In this document: one piece after another, positions 46,542-56,126 of the stretch
Position numbering within the stretch: position 1 is the stretch's first letter
Layout: each line of letters opens with the position of its first letter
Source: Burkholderia cepacia
Lineage (GTDB): Bacteria; Pseudomonadota; Gammaproteobacteria; Burkholderiales; Burkholderiaceae
NCBI RefSeq assembly: GCF_001718835.1
Contig: NZ_CP013443.1
Coordinates: 2,480,001-2,544,000, forward strand
DNA: 64,000 bases
Direction: 5' to 3'
The notes under the pieces: model-generated
Told to the model about the DNA's origin: nothing
The model's database searches: none
What the model saw: only the letters and a program-made list of their open reading frames with translations
Made by a program: the position numbers and the translations under genes

Positions 46542-49238
46542 TTAAACGGTCATCGGGTTGGGCTTCGACGGATCGAGGTTGTACTTGGCGATCGCGTCCG
46601 CGACCACCTTGCGCTCGATCGTGCCCTCGTCGGCCAGCGCGTTGAGCGCGGCGACGGTGACCCAGTGACGGTCGACTTCGAAGAAGTGACGCAGCTTCTC
46701 GCGGGTATCCGAGCGGCCGAAACCGTCGGTGCCCAGCACGACGAAGCGGCGATCGATCTGGCCGCGGATCTGGTCGACCAGCGCGCGAACGTAGTCGGTC
46801 GACGCGATGACCGGGCCCTGCGTGTCCTTCAGGCACTTCTGCACGTGCGACAGGCGACGCTCCTCGGTCGGATGGAGCAGGTTCCAGCGCTCGACCTGGT
46901 GGCCTTCACGCGCCAGCTCGGTGAAGCTCGGCACGCTCCACAGGTCGGCGGCGACACCCCAGTCGTTCTTCAGCAGGTCGGCGGCAGCGATCACTTCGTT
47001 GAAGATCGTGCCCGCGCCGAGCAGTTGAACGCGCGGCGCCTTCTTGTCGGCGTCGGCCTTCCTGAACGCGTACATGCCCTTGATGATGTCGGCCGCCACG
47101 TGCTCGCCCTGCGGAATCGCCGGGTGCTCGTAGTTCTCGTTCATCACCGTGATGTAGTAGTACACGTCTTCCTGGTCCTGCACCATGCGGCGCAGGCCGT
47201 CCTGGACGATCACCGCGAGTTCGTAGCCGAAGGTCGGGTCGTAGCTCACGCAGTTCGGCACCGATGCCGCCCACAGGAGCGAGTGGCCGTCTTCGTGCTG
47301 CAGGCCTTCGCCGTTCAGCGTCGTGCGGCCCGCGGTACCGCCGAGCAGGAAGCCGCGCGAACGCATGTCGCCCGCGGCCCATGCCAGGTCGCCGATCCGC
47401 TGGAAGCCGAACATCGAATAGAAGATGTAGAACGGCACCATGATCTCGCCGTGCGTCGAATACGACGTCGCCGCCGCGATCCAGTCGCACATGCCGCCTG
47501 CTTCGTTGATGCCTTCCTGCAGGATCTGGCCGGTCTCCGATTCCTTGTAGAACATCAGCTGGTCGGAATCTTCCGGCACGTACTTCTGGCCCTGCTGGTT
47601 CCAGATACCGATCTGGCGGAACAGGCCTTCCATGCCGAACGTACGCGATTCGTCCGGGACGATCGGCACGACGCGCTTGCCGAGCGCCTTGTCCTTCAGC
47701 AGGATGTTCAGGATCCGCACGAACGCCATCGTCGTCGAGATCTCGCGGCCCTCGCCCGTGCCCTTCAGCAGCGGTTCGAACGCGTCGAGCGCCGGCACCG
47801 GCAGCGACGTCGCCTTCTCGCGGCGATGCGGCAGGTAGCCGCCGAGATCCATGCGCTGCTTGCGCATGTATTCGAGTTCCTTCGAGCCTTCCTCGAACTT
47901 CAGGTACGGCACGTCGGCGATCTGCTCGTCGGTGATCGGCAGGCGGAACTGGTCACGGAACTTCTTCAGTTGCTCGACCGGCAGCTTCTTCTGCTGGTGC
48001 GTGATGTTCATCGCCTGGCCCGATTCGCCCATCCCGTAGCCCTTGATGGTCTTCGCGAGAATGACGGTCGGCGCGCCCTTCGTGTTCGTGGCTTCGTGGA
48101 AAGCCGCGTAGATCTTGTGCGGATCGTGGCCGCCGCGGTTCAGCGCCCAGATGTCGTCGTCGGACCAGTCCGCGACGAGCGCCTTCAGTTCAGGCGTGTT
48201 GAAGAAGTGCTCGCGCACGAACGCGCCCGACTCCGACTTGTACGTCTGGTACTCGCCGTCGACGACTTCCATCATGCGGCGCATCAGTGCGCCCGTCTTG
48301 TCGCGGGCGAACAGCGCGTCCCAGCGGCTGCCCCAGATCACCTTGATCACGTTCCAGCCGGCGCCGCGGAATTCCGATTCCAGTTCCTGGATGATCTTGC
48401 CGTTGCCGCGCACCGGGCCGTCGAGACGCTGCAGGTTGCAGTTGATCACGAACACGAGGTTGTCGAGCTTTTCGCGGCTCGCCATGCCGATCGCGCCGAG
48501 CGATTCCGGCTCGTCCGTCTCGCCGTCGCCGAGGAATGCCCACACCTTGCGGCCTTCCGTCTTCGCGATGCCGCGCGCTTCCAGATACTTCATGAAGCGT
48601 GCCTGGTAGATCGCCATGATCGGGCCGAGGCCCATCGACACGGTCGGGAACTGCCAGAAGTCGGGCATCAGCCACGGGTGCGGGTACGACGAAATGCCGT
48701 TGCCGTCGACTTCCTGGCGGAAGTTGTCGAGCTGCTCTTCCTTCAGGCGGCCGAGCAGGAATGCGCGCGAGTACACGCCCGGCGACGAGTGGCCCTGCAC
48801 GAACACGAGATCGCCGCCGTGCTGCTCGGACGCTGCGTGCCAGAAATGGTTGTAGCCGACGTCATAGAGCGTCGCGGCCGACGCGAACGACGCGATGTGG
48901 CCGCCGACGTTCGTGTCCTTGCCTGCACGCAGCACCATCGCCAGCGCGTTCCAGCGCGTGTACGAACGGATGCGGTGCTCGATGTCCTGGTCGCCCGGGA
49001 TCTTCGCCTGGGCTTCGACCGGAATCGTGTTGATGTACGGGGTATTGGCGGAGAACGGCAGGTGTTCGCCGTGCATGCGGGCGAATTCGATCTGCTTTTC
49101 GATCAGGTAATGCGCGCGGCCGGTGCCCACGGAGGAGATCACGCCATCGAGCGACTCCAGCCACTCGACGGTTTCTTGCGGGTCGTCGTCATGTTCGGCG
49201 GCGACATATTTCATCACTTCGTTCGGTACAGCGGACAT
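46542..49238 (-). CDS. aceE: Pyruvate dehydrogenase E1 component, homodimeric type
   Basis: An 898-residue thiamine-diphosphate enzyme that decarboxylates pyruvate and acetylates the E2 lipoyl groups. The ThDP motif starts GDGETDEPESLGAIG and runs to VINCNLQRLDG; the end SDTREKLRHFFEVDR is typical. The start is ATG 49238 (SAVPNEVMKYVAAEHDDDPQ). It is the first gene of the aceE-aceF-lpdA operon, divergent from the sensor kinase gene. Confidence 0.98.
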   Translation of the reverse strand: MSAVPNEVMKYVAAEHDDDPQETVEWLESLDGVISSVGTGRAHYLIEKQIEFARMHGEHLPFSANTPYINTIPVEAQAKIPGDQDIEHRIRSYTRWNALAMVLRAGKDTNVGGHIASFASAATLYDVGYNHFWHAASEQHGGDLVFVQGHSSPGVYSRAFLLGRLKEEQLDNFRQEVDGNGISSYPHPWLMPDFWQFPTVSMGLGPIMAIYQARFMKYLEARGIAKTEGRKVWAFLGDGETDEPESLGAIGMASREKLDNLVFVINCNLQRLDGPVRGNGKIIQELESEFRGAGWNVIKVIWGSRWDALFARDKTGALMRRMMEVVDGEYQTYKSESGAFVREHFFNTPELKALVADWSDDDIWALNRGGHDPHKIYAAFHEATNTKGAPTVILAKTIKGYGMGESGQAMNITHQQKKLPVEQLKKFRDQFRLPITDEQIADVPYLKFEEGSKELEYMRKQRMDLGGYLPHRREKATSLPVPALDAFEPLLKGTGEGREISTTMAFVRILNILLKDKALGKRVVPIVPDESRTFGMEGLFRQIGIWNQQGQKYVPEDSDQLMFYKESETGQILQEGINEAGGMCDWIAAATSYSTHGEIMVPFYIFYSMFGFQRIGDLAWAAGDMRSRGFLLGGTAGRTTLNGEGLQHEDGHSLLWAASVPNCVSYDPTFGYELAVIVQDGLRRMVQDQEDVYYYITVMNENYEHPAIPQGEHVAADIIKGMYAFRKADADKKAPRVQLLGAGTIFNEVIAAADLLKNDWGVAADLWSVPSFTELAREGHQVERWNLLHPTEERRLSHVQKCLKDTQGPVIASTDYVRALVDQIRGQIDRRFVVLGTDGFGRSDTREKLRHFFEVDRHWVTVAALNALADEGTIERKVVADAIAKYNLDPSKPNPMTV

Positions 49239-49512
49239 TCTCGTCTCCTGGGGTCCTGGAATGTGAGGATCGCTCTCGTGCAGACGACGCGACGCGACCG
49301 GCTGCGGGCAAGCTCCAGCGGATTGTAATGAGCGTGCGCGGGCCTGCGCAACAAAATTTTCGAATTGTGAGATCTTTTCTCGCAATGCGAAATATTGCTG
49401 CGCTGCACCCATATTTCGGGGCTCTCCGGCGGGTCCCGGCGGAACAAATCCGTTTCCGTTCAACATATCCGGTATAGGTTTTCCATGTATTGCGCTGCGC
49501 TACAATCCTGCC
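49239..49512. promoter_or_regulatory. Divergent control region between aceE and the sensor kinase gene
   Basis: On the minus strand a TACAAT at 49322-49327 may be the aceE -10 element; its -35 is weak. The inverted repeat GCAAT-N7-ATTGC occupies 49382-49398, and a 16-base stretch at 49395-49410 (TTGCTGCGCTGCACCC) is similar to the second phasin operator. A TACAAT at 49501-49506 lies only six bases before the kinase ATG. Confidence 0.45.
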
Positions 49513-52029
49513 ATGTTGACCGATCGGCTTTTCGCACGCTCGGCGCGACCGTCGGGCCCGCCGGCGGAGTCGCAGCCGTCCCGTTGGCACCACGGACCGT
49601 GGTGGTCCAATTCCTATTTGCTGACGCCACTGCTGTCGATCCTCGTGTTCCTGGTGGTGATGAGCCTCATCCTGTGGAGCCTCAACCGCCGCGAACAGCA
49701 GCAGCAGGAAGACACCCTGTTCCGTAACGTCGCGTGGGCGCAGCAGCAGATCCGCCTGTCGATGACGGGTGCGCAGGAACAGCTCCAGGCATTGTCGCGC
49801 GATCTCGCGTCCGGCCGTCTCGACCAGAACGCGTTCCAGATGGCCGTCGCGGACGTGATGCAGACGCATCCGGAAATCCTCTACCTGAACTGGTACACGT
49901 CGCCCGGCGTGCAGCGCTGGCCGACCGTGCATCCGCCGCTGCTCGGCCAGCGGCTCGCGAAGCCCGGCGAAGCGCAGATGCAGGACGCCGTGCGCGGCGC
50001 GTACGACGAGGCGCGCAGCACGCGCCGCCAGGCCTATTCGCCGCTGATCTACGACGACTTCGGCAACGGCTTCATCACGCTGCAGACGCCCGTGATGCGC
50101 GGCGACCGCGAGTACCTCGGCTCGATCGCCGCGGTGTTCTCGGTCGAAGGCATCCTGAAGCACGACATCCCGCAGGAGCTGTCGTCGAAGTACAAGATCT
50201 CGATCACCGACGCGAACAACCGCGAGTTGTCGTCCACGTCGACGCGCCCGCGCCTGCCGCGCGACTCGCACTACGACCTGCCGCTCGATCCGCCCGGCCA
50301 GGGGCTGACCGTGCGCGTGTACGCATTCCCGCAGCTCACGAACCTCACCAACAACACGCTCGTATGGCTCGTGGCGGGCCTGTCGTGCTTCGTGCTGTGG
50401 AGCCTCTGGAGCCTGTGGAAGCACACGCGCCAGCGCTTCGAGGCGCAGCAGGCGCTGTACGCGGAAGCGTTCTTCCGCCGCGCGATGGAGAATTCGGTGC
50501 TGATCGGCATGCGCGTGCTCGACATGCACGGCCGCATCACGCACGTGAACCCCGCGTTCTGCCGGATGACGGGCTGGGACGAGACCGACCTCGTCGGCAA
50601 GGTCGCGCCGTTTCCGTACTGGCCGCGCGACGCCTACCCGGAAATGCAGCGCCAGCTCGACATGACGCTGCGCGGCAAGGCGCCGAGCTCGGGCTTCGAG
50701 CTGCGCGTGCGGCGCAAGAACGGCACGCTGTTCCATGCGCGCCTGTACGTGTCGCCGCTGATCGACAGTTCGGGCCGCCAGACCGGCTGGATGTCGTCGA
50801 TGACCGACATCACCGAACCGAAGCGTGCGCGCGAGGAACTCGCGGCCGCGCACGAGCGCTTCACGACGGTGCTCGAAAGCCTCGACGCCGCGGTGTCGGT
50901 ACTGGCCGCCGACGAAGCCGAGCTGCTGTTCGCGAACCGCTACTACCGCCACCTGTTCGGCATTCGCCCGGACGGCCATCTCGAGCTGTCGGGCGGCGGC
51001 TTCGACCGCGCGCAGGCCTCGTCCGACTCGATCGACATGGTCGACGCGTTCGCGGGCCTGCCGGCCGCCGCGCTGACGAGCAGCACGGCGGACGCGCAGG
51101 AAGTGTACGTCGAGAGCATCCAGAAGTGGTTCGAGGTGCGCCGCCAGTACATCCAGTGGGTGGACGGCCACCTCGCGCAGATGCAGATCGCGACCGACAT
51201 CACGACCCGCAAGAAGGCGCAGGAACTCGCGCACCAGCAGGAAGAAAAACTGCAGTTCACGAGCCGATTGATGACGATGGGCGAAATGGCGTCGTCGATT
51301 GCTCACGAATTGAACCAGCCGCTCGCTGCGATCAACAACTACTGTTCGGGCACGCTCGCGCTCGTGAAGAGCGGCCGCGGCACGCCGGAGACGCTGCAGC
51401 CCGCGCTGGAAAAGACCGCGCAGCAGGCGCTGCGCGCCGGGATGATCGTCAAGCGGATCCGCGAATTCGTGAAGCGCAGCGAACCGAAGCGCCAGCCGGC
51501 GCGGGTCGCGGACATCGTCGCCGACGCGGTCGGGCTCGCCGAAATCGAGGCCAGGAAGCGCAGGATCCGGATCGTCACGGAAATCCTCGCAAGAATGCCT
51601 ATTATTTATGTCGACCCCGTGCTGATCGAGCAGGTGCTCGTGAACCTGATGAAGAACGCGGCCGAGGCGATGGCCGACGTGAAGCCGGCGTCGGCGGACG
51701 GCGTGATCCGCGTCATCGCCGACATCGAAGCGGGATTCGTCGACATCCGCGTGATCGACCAGGGCCCGGGCGTCGACGAAGCGACCGCCGAGCGCCTGTT
51801 CGAACCGTTTTACAGCACCAAGTCCGACGGCATGGGCATGGGGCTGAACATCTGCCGTTCGATCATCGAATCGCATCGGGGGCGTCTGTGGGTGGTCAAC
51901 AACGTCGAGCCGGATGGCCGCATTTCCGGCGCGACGTTCCACTGCAGCCTGCCCATTGGGGAACCCGCTGATCTCGGCCAAGGGGGGCGCGAGGCATCGG
52001 CATCACATACCGTTACGGGAGAACTATGA
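49513..52029 (+). CDS. Membrane-bound sensor histidine kinase with PAS domains (FixL/DctS-like)
   Basis: An 838-residue kinase. Two membrane segments (about 35-57 and 281-303) enclose a periplasmic sensor domain of about 220 residues. Two PAS domains follow (about 320-445 and 450-580), then the dimerisation domain with phospho-acceptor His598 in AHELNQPLAAINNY and an ATPase domain (LMKNAAEAMAD, DQGPGV, GMGMGLNICRSI). No haem-type motif was looked for successfully, so oxygen sensing is not implied. The periplasmic domain resembles those sensing small organic acids. It overlaps the response-regulator gene by four bases. Confidence 0.93.
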   Translation: MLTDRLFARSARPSGPPAESQPSRWHHGPWWSNSYLLTPLLSILVFLVVMSLILWSLNRREQQQQEDTLFRNVAWAQQQIRLSMTGAQEQLQALSRDLASGRLDQNAFQMAVADVMQTHPEILYLNWYTSPGVQRWPTVHPPLLGQRLAKPGEAQMQDAVRGAYDEARSTRRQAYSPLIYDDFGNGFITLQTPVMRGDREYLGSIAAVFSVEGILKHDIPQELSSKYKISITDANNRELSSTSTRPRLPRDSHYDLPLDPPGQGLTVRVYAFPQLTNLTNNTLVWLVAGLSCFVLWSLWSLWKHTRQRFEAQQALYAEAFFRRAMENSVLIGMRVLDMHGRITHVNPAFCRMTGWDETDLVGKVAPFPYWPRDAYPEMQRQLDMTLRGKAPSSGFELRVRRKNGTLFHARLYVSPLIDSSGRQTGWMSSMTDITEPKRAREELAAAHERFTTVLESLDAAVSVLAADEAELLFANRYYRHLFGIRPDGHLELSGGGFDRAQASSDSIDMVDAFAGLPAAALTSSTADAQEVYVESIQKWFEVRRQYIQWVDGHLAQMQIATDITTRKKAQELAHQQEEKLQFTSRLMTMGEMASSIAHELNQPLAAINNYCSGTLALVKSGRGTPETLQPALEKTAQQALRAGMIVKRIREFVKRSEPKRQPARVADIVADAVGLAEIEARKRRIRIVTEILARMPIIYVDPVLIEQVLVNLMKNAAEAMADVKPASADGVIRVIADIEAGFVDIRVIDQGPGVDEATAERLFEPFYSTKSDGMGMGLNICRSIIESHRGRLWVVNNVEPDGRISGATFHCSLPIGEPADLGQGGREASASHTVTGEL

Positions 52030-52664
52030 ATAGCCCTGTCACCACCACTCAGGAAACCGTCTTCGTCGTCGACGACGACGAGGCCGTACGGGACTCGCTG
52101 CGCTGGCTGCTGGAGGCGAACGGCTATCGCGTGCAATGCTTCTCGAGCGCCGAGCAGTTCCTCGATGCGTACCAGCCGGCGCAGCAGGCCGGCCAGATCG
52201 CGTGCCTGATCCTCGACGTGCGGATGTCGGGCATGAGCGGTCTCGAGCTGCAGGAACGCCTGATCGCCGACAATGCCGCGCTGCCGATCATCTTCGTCAC
52301 GGGCCACGGCGACGTGCCGATGGCCGTGTCGACGATGAAAAAGGGTGCGATGGACTTTATCGAGAAACCGTTCGACGAAGCCGAGTTGCGCAAGCTCGTC
52401 GAGCGGATGCTCGACAAGGCCCGAAGCGAAAGCAAGAGCGTCCAGGAGCAGCGTGCCGCGAGCGAACGCCTGTCGAAGCTGACCGCGCGCGAGCAGCAGG
52501 TGCTCGAACGGATCATCGCGGGCCGCCTGAACAAGCAGATCGCCGACGATCTCGGCATCAGCATCAAGACGGTCGAAGCGCACCGCGCGAACATCATGGA
52601 AAAGCTCAACGTCAACACGGTGGCCGACCTGCTGCGCCTCGCGCTGTCGAAGAAGCAGGCCTGA
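52026..52664 (+). CDS. Response regulator, FixJ family (REC plus LuxR-type HTH)
   Basis: A 212-residue regulator with a receiver domain (about 10-125; acidic pocket VVDDDEA, phospho-acceptor Asp64 in LILDVRMSG, Lys in IEKPFDEAE) and a C-terminal LuxR helix-turn-helix (about 150-207; LTAREQQVLERIIAG and NKQIADDLGISIKTVEAHRANIMEKL). The ATGA overlap with the kinase gene shows that they form one signalling pair. The target genes are unknown; the divergent pyruvate dehydrogenase operon is a candidate by position only. Confidence 0.95.
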   Translation: MNSPVTTTQETVFVVDDDEAVRDSLRWLLEANGYRVQCFSSAEQFLDAYQPAQQAGQIACLILDVRMSGMSGLELQERLIADNAALPIIFVTGHGDVPMAVSTMKKGAMDFIEKPFDEAELRKLVERMLDKARSESKSVQEQRAASERLSKLTAREQQVLERIIAGRLNKQIADDLGISIKTVEAHRANIMEKLNVNTVADLLRLALSKKQA

Positions 52665-52840
52665 GCCCCGTCGCGGCCCGGCTGAGCCTGCCGGGCCCGC
52701 GCGCCGCCCCGCCCCGACGCGGCCTGACCGCAGGGCGGCGACTTCACTTTCGGGCGGCAGGCGATCCTGCCGCAGGCGATCCCGCGGCCCGCCGATGACG
52801 CTTTCCGTGTATTCACTGTCGGACGACGGCAGGCGACCGG

Positions 52841-52846
52841 TATAAT
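52841..52846 (+). promoter_or_regulatory. Candidate -10 element of folD
   Basis: GGTATAAT contains a perfect TATAAT 71 bases before the folD ATG. No good -35 hexamer is present. Confidence 0.45.
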
Positions 52847-52917
52847 TGCGTGCTTTGCTGCGGCGCACCCCGACGCGCCGCACGCCCGCATTCCAACTTC
52901 CCGGCAGGACCACCACC

Positions 52918-53775
52918 ATGACAGCCCTCCTCATCGACGGCAACGCCCTCTCGAAGACCTTGCGCGCGCAGGCCGCCGAACGCGCCGCCGCCCTGACCGC
53001 ACGCGGCCACCAGCCCGGTCTCGCGGTGATCCTCGTCGGCGCCAACCCGGCGAGCGAAGTCTACGTGCGCAACAAGATCAAGGCGTGCGAGGACAACGGC
53101 TTCTTCTCGCTGAAGGATGCGTACCCGGCCACGCTGTCGGAAGCCGACCTGCTCGCACGCATCGACGAGTTGAACCGCGACCCGAAGATCCACGGCATCC
53201 TCGTCCAGCTGCCGCTGCCCGCGCACATCGACAGCCACAAGGTGATCGAGGCGATCGCGCCGGAGAAGGACGTCGACGGCTTCCACATCGCGAACGCCGG
53301 CGCGCTGATGACCGGCAAGCCGCTGTTCCGCCCGTGCACGCCGTACGGCGTGATGAAGATGTTCGAGGCGCACGACATCCCGCTGCAGGGTGCGAACGCG
53401 GTCGTGATCGGCCGCTCGAACATCGTCGGCAAGCCGATGGCGATGATGCTGCTCGACGCCGGCGCGACCGTGACGATCTGCCACAGCAAGACGCGCGACC
53501 TCGCCGCGCACACGCGGCAGGCCGATGTCGTGGTCGCCGCGGTCGGCAAGCGCAACATCCTGACGGCCGACATGGTGAAGCCCGGCGCGACGGTGATCGA
53601 CGTCGGCATGAACCGCGACGACGCGGGCAAGCTGTGCGGCGACGTCGACTTCGCGGGCGTGAAGGATGTGGCGGGCCACATCACGCCGGTGCCGGGCGGC
53701 GTCGGCCCGATGACCATCACGATGCTGCTGATCAACACGATCGAAGCCGCCGAGCGCGCCGCCGCGGCCGCTTGA
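52918..53775 (+). CDS. folD: Bifunctional methylenetetrahydrofolate dehydrogenase/cyclohydrolase
   Basis: A 285-residue enzyme interconverting 5,10-methylene- and 10-formyl-tetrahydrofolate. The catalytic Lys lies in VYVRNKIKACEDNG, followed by GILVQLPLPAHID, DVDGFHIAN and the NADP-binding region VIGRSNIVGKPMAMML, and PVPGGVGPMT near the end. ATG 52918 (TALLIDGNALSKTL) is the start, and an upstream frame is not conserved in character. It lies 253 bases after the response regulator gene. Confidence 0.97.
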   Translation: MTALLIDGNALSKTLRAQAAERAAALTARGHQPGLAVILVGANPASEVYVRNKIKACEDNGFFSLKDAYPATLSEADLLARIDELNRDPKIHGILVQLPLPAHIDSHKVIEAIAPEKDVDGFHIANAGALMTGKPLFRPCTPYGVMKMFEAHDIPLQGANAVVIGRSNIVGKPMAMMLLDAGATVTICHSKTRDLAAHTRQADVVVAAVGKRNILTADMVKPGATVIDVGMNRDDAGKLCGDVDFAGVKDVAGHITPVPGGVGPMTITMLLINTIEAAERAAAAA

Positions 53776-53977
53776 CCATCCCCCTCCCGCCGGCGCGCGT
53801 CTGCGTGCCGGCATCCGGCCGGCCGCCGTCGGGCGTGTTCCGGCCCCGCGCCAATCGCGCCGTTAGAAACTAACGATTGGAAAGCGCGCGATGCGCCCCA
53901 ATAATGTCGATATCGGGCGCTCCGCCGCGCCCTCCCCTCCATCACCCCGGTTCATCCGGCAACAGACAGGGAGTCTT

Positions 53978-56065
53978 ATGTCCGCCAGCGCCAACACCAA
54001 CCCGCTTCTCGACTTCTCGGGCCTGCCCCGCTTCGGCGAGATCCGCCCGGAACACGTGACGCCCGCGCTCGACACGCTGCTCGATGCCGCCAACCGCGCG
54101 GTCGAGACGGCAAGCGCGACCGCGACGCCGGCAACCTGGGCGGATGTCGTCGAGACGGTCGAGCACGCGACAGAGCCGCTCGGTCGCGCGTGGGGCATCG
54201 TCGGCCACCTGAACGCGGTCGCCGATACACCCGAACTGCGGGCCGCCTACGGCGAAAACCTGCCGCGCGTGACCGAATTCTGGTCGAGCGTCGGCCAGAA
54301 CCTCGCGCTGTACGAGAAGTACAAGGCGATCGCCGCGAGTGCCGAATACGCAACGCTGTCCACCGAACGCAAAAAGATCCTCGACAACGCGCTGCGCGAC
54401 TTCCGCCTGTCGGGCGCCGAGCTGCCCGAGGATCAGAAGCCGCGCTTCGCCGAACTGCAGGAACAGCAGGCCGCGCTGTCGAAGGCCTTCTCCGATCACG
54501 TGCTCGACGCGACCAACGCGTACGCCTACATCGTGCAGGACGACGCAGAACTGGCCGGCCTGCCCGGCGACGCGATCGAGGCCGCCCGCGAAGCCGCGCA
54601 AAAGGACGGCAAGGAAGGCTGGAAATTCACGCTGCACTTCCCGTCGTACTTCCCGGTGCTGCAATACGCCGACAACCGTGCGCTGCGCGAGACGCTCTAC
54701 CGCGCCTATGCGACGCGCGCGTCGGAACTCGGGCCGCAGTACGGCGACGGCAAGGCCGAATGGGACAACACGGCGATCGTCACCGATGCGCTGAAGCTGC
54801 GCCGCGAAGAAGCGCAGATGCTCGGCTACCGCAACTTCGCCGAAGTGTCGCTCGCACCGAAGATGGCCGAGTCGCCGCAGCAGGTGATCGCGTTCCTCGA
54901 GGATCTCGCGACGCGCGCGCGTCCGCATGCGGAAAAGGACTGGGACGAGCTGCGCACGTTCGCCGCGAAGGAACTCGGCCTCGCCGAACTCGCGCCGTGG
55001 GACATCGCCTACGCGGCCGAGAAGCTGCGCCAGCAGCGCTACGCGTTCTCGGAGAACGAGGTCAAGCAGTACTTCCCGGAGCCGGCCGCGCTGAAGGGCC
55101 TGTTCACCGTCACCGAGACGCTGTTCGGCGTCCAGATCAAGCCGGACGATGCGCCGGTGTGGCACAAGGACGTGCGCTTCTTCCGCGTCGAGAACCGCGA
55201 CGGCTCGCTCGTCGCGCAGTTCTATCTCGACCTGTACGCGCGCGAAGGCAAGCGCGGCGGCGCGTGGATGGACGACGCGCGTTCGCGCGCGAAGCGCGGC
55301 AGCACCGTGCAGACGCCGGTCGCGTACCTGACCTGCAACTTCTCGGCACCGGTCGGCGGCAAGCCCGCATGCTTCACGCACGACGAAGTCATCACGCTGT
55401 TCCATGAATTCGGCCACGGGCTGCACCACATGCTCACGCGCGTCGACGAGCTCGGCGTGTCGGGCATCAACGGCGTCGAATGGGATGCCGTCGAGCTGCC
55501 GTCGCAGTTCATGGAAAACTTCTGCTGGGAATGGGACGTGCTGTCGTCGATGTCGTCGCACGTCGACACGGGCGCCGCGCTGCCGCGCGAGCTGTTCGAC
55601 AAGATGATCGCCGCGAAGAACTTCCAGAGCGGGCTCGGCACGCTGCGCCAGATCGTGTTCTCGATGTTCGACATGCTGCTGCACGTCGACTTCGACCCGG
55701 CAGGCGCCACCGGCGTGACCGCCTTCGCGCGCGAGATCAACGAACGCTATCACGTGATCCCGCAAGCCGCGTTCTCGCGCTGGCCGAACACGTTCAGCCA
55801 CATCTTCGCGGGCGGCTACGCGGCCGGCTACTACAGCTACAAGTGGGCCGAGGTGCTGTCGGCCGATGCGTACGCGGCGTTCGAGGAAGCGGCTGCCGCG
55901 AGCGGCAGCGTGCTCGACGCGGCGACCGGCACGCGCTATCGCCGCGAAATCCTCGAGGTCGGCGGCAGCCGCCCGGCGATGGATTCGTTCAAGGCATTCC
56001 GCGGCCGCGAGCCGCAGATCGATGCGCTGCTGCGCCACAACGGGATGGCCGCACCCGCGCACTGA
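53978..56065 (+). CDS. prlC: Oligopeptidase A, M3 family zinc metallopeptidase
   Basis: A 695-residue cytosolic peptidase degrading oligopeptides and signal-peptide fragments. The zinc motif HEFGHGLHHML and the downstream GVEWDAVELPSQFMENFCWE with the third ligand are intact. The long helical N-terminal part typical of M3 enzymes is present. ACAGGGAG before ATG 53978 serves as ribosome site. It is monocistronic with its own terminator. Confidence 0.96.
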   Translation: MSASANTNPLLDFSGLPRFGEIRPEHVTPALDTLLDAANRAVETASATATPATWADVVETVEHATEPLGRAWGIVGHLNAVADTPELRAAYGENLPRVTEFWSSVGQNLALYEKYKAIAASAEYATLSTERKKILDNALRDFRLSGAELPEDQKPRFAELQEQQAALSKAFSDHVLDATNAYAYIVQDDAELAGLPGDAIEAAREAAQKDGKEGWKFTLHFPSYFPVLQYADNRALRETLYRAYATRASELGPQYGDGKAEWDNTAIVTDALKLRREEAQMLGYRNFAEVSLAPKMAESPQQVIAFLEDLATRARPHAEKDWDELRTFAAKELGLAELAPWDIAYAAEKLRQQRYAFSENEVKQYFPEPAALKGLFTVTETLFGVQIKPDDAPVWHKDVRFFRVENRDGSLVAQFYLDLYAREGKRGGAWMDDARSRAKRGSTVQTPVAYLTCNFSAPVGGKPACFTHDEVITLFHEFGHGLHHMLTRVDELGVSGINGVEWDAVELPSQFMENFCWEWDVLSSMSSHVDTGAALPRELFDKMIAAKNFQSGLGTLRQIVFSMFDMLLHVDFDPAGATGVTAFAREINERYHVIPQAAFSRWPNTFSHIFAGGYAAGYYSYKWAEVLSADAYAAFEEAAAASGSVLDAATGTRYRREILEVGGSRPAMDSFKAFRGREPQIDALLRHNGMAAPAH

Positions 56066-56097
56066 GCGCCCCGCCCGTTTTGCACGCATCGATGACG

Positions 56098-56126
56098 ACG
56101 GCACCGCAATGCGCGGTGCCGTTTTT
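56098..56126. terminator. Bidirectional terminator between prlC and dinB
   Basis: Perfect stem ACGGCACCGC / GCGGTGCCGT with a five-base loop, followed by TTTT. It overlaps the end of dinB and serves converging genes. Confidence 0.88.

Noticed and set aside
49189..51981. 930-codon minus-strand frame
   Set aside because: Antisense to the sensor kinase; its composition (Arg, His, Ala, Val) is that of a codon shadow.
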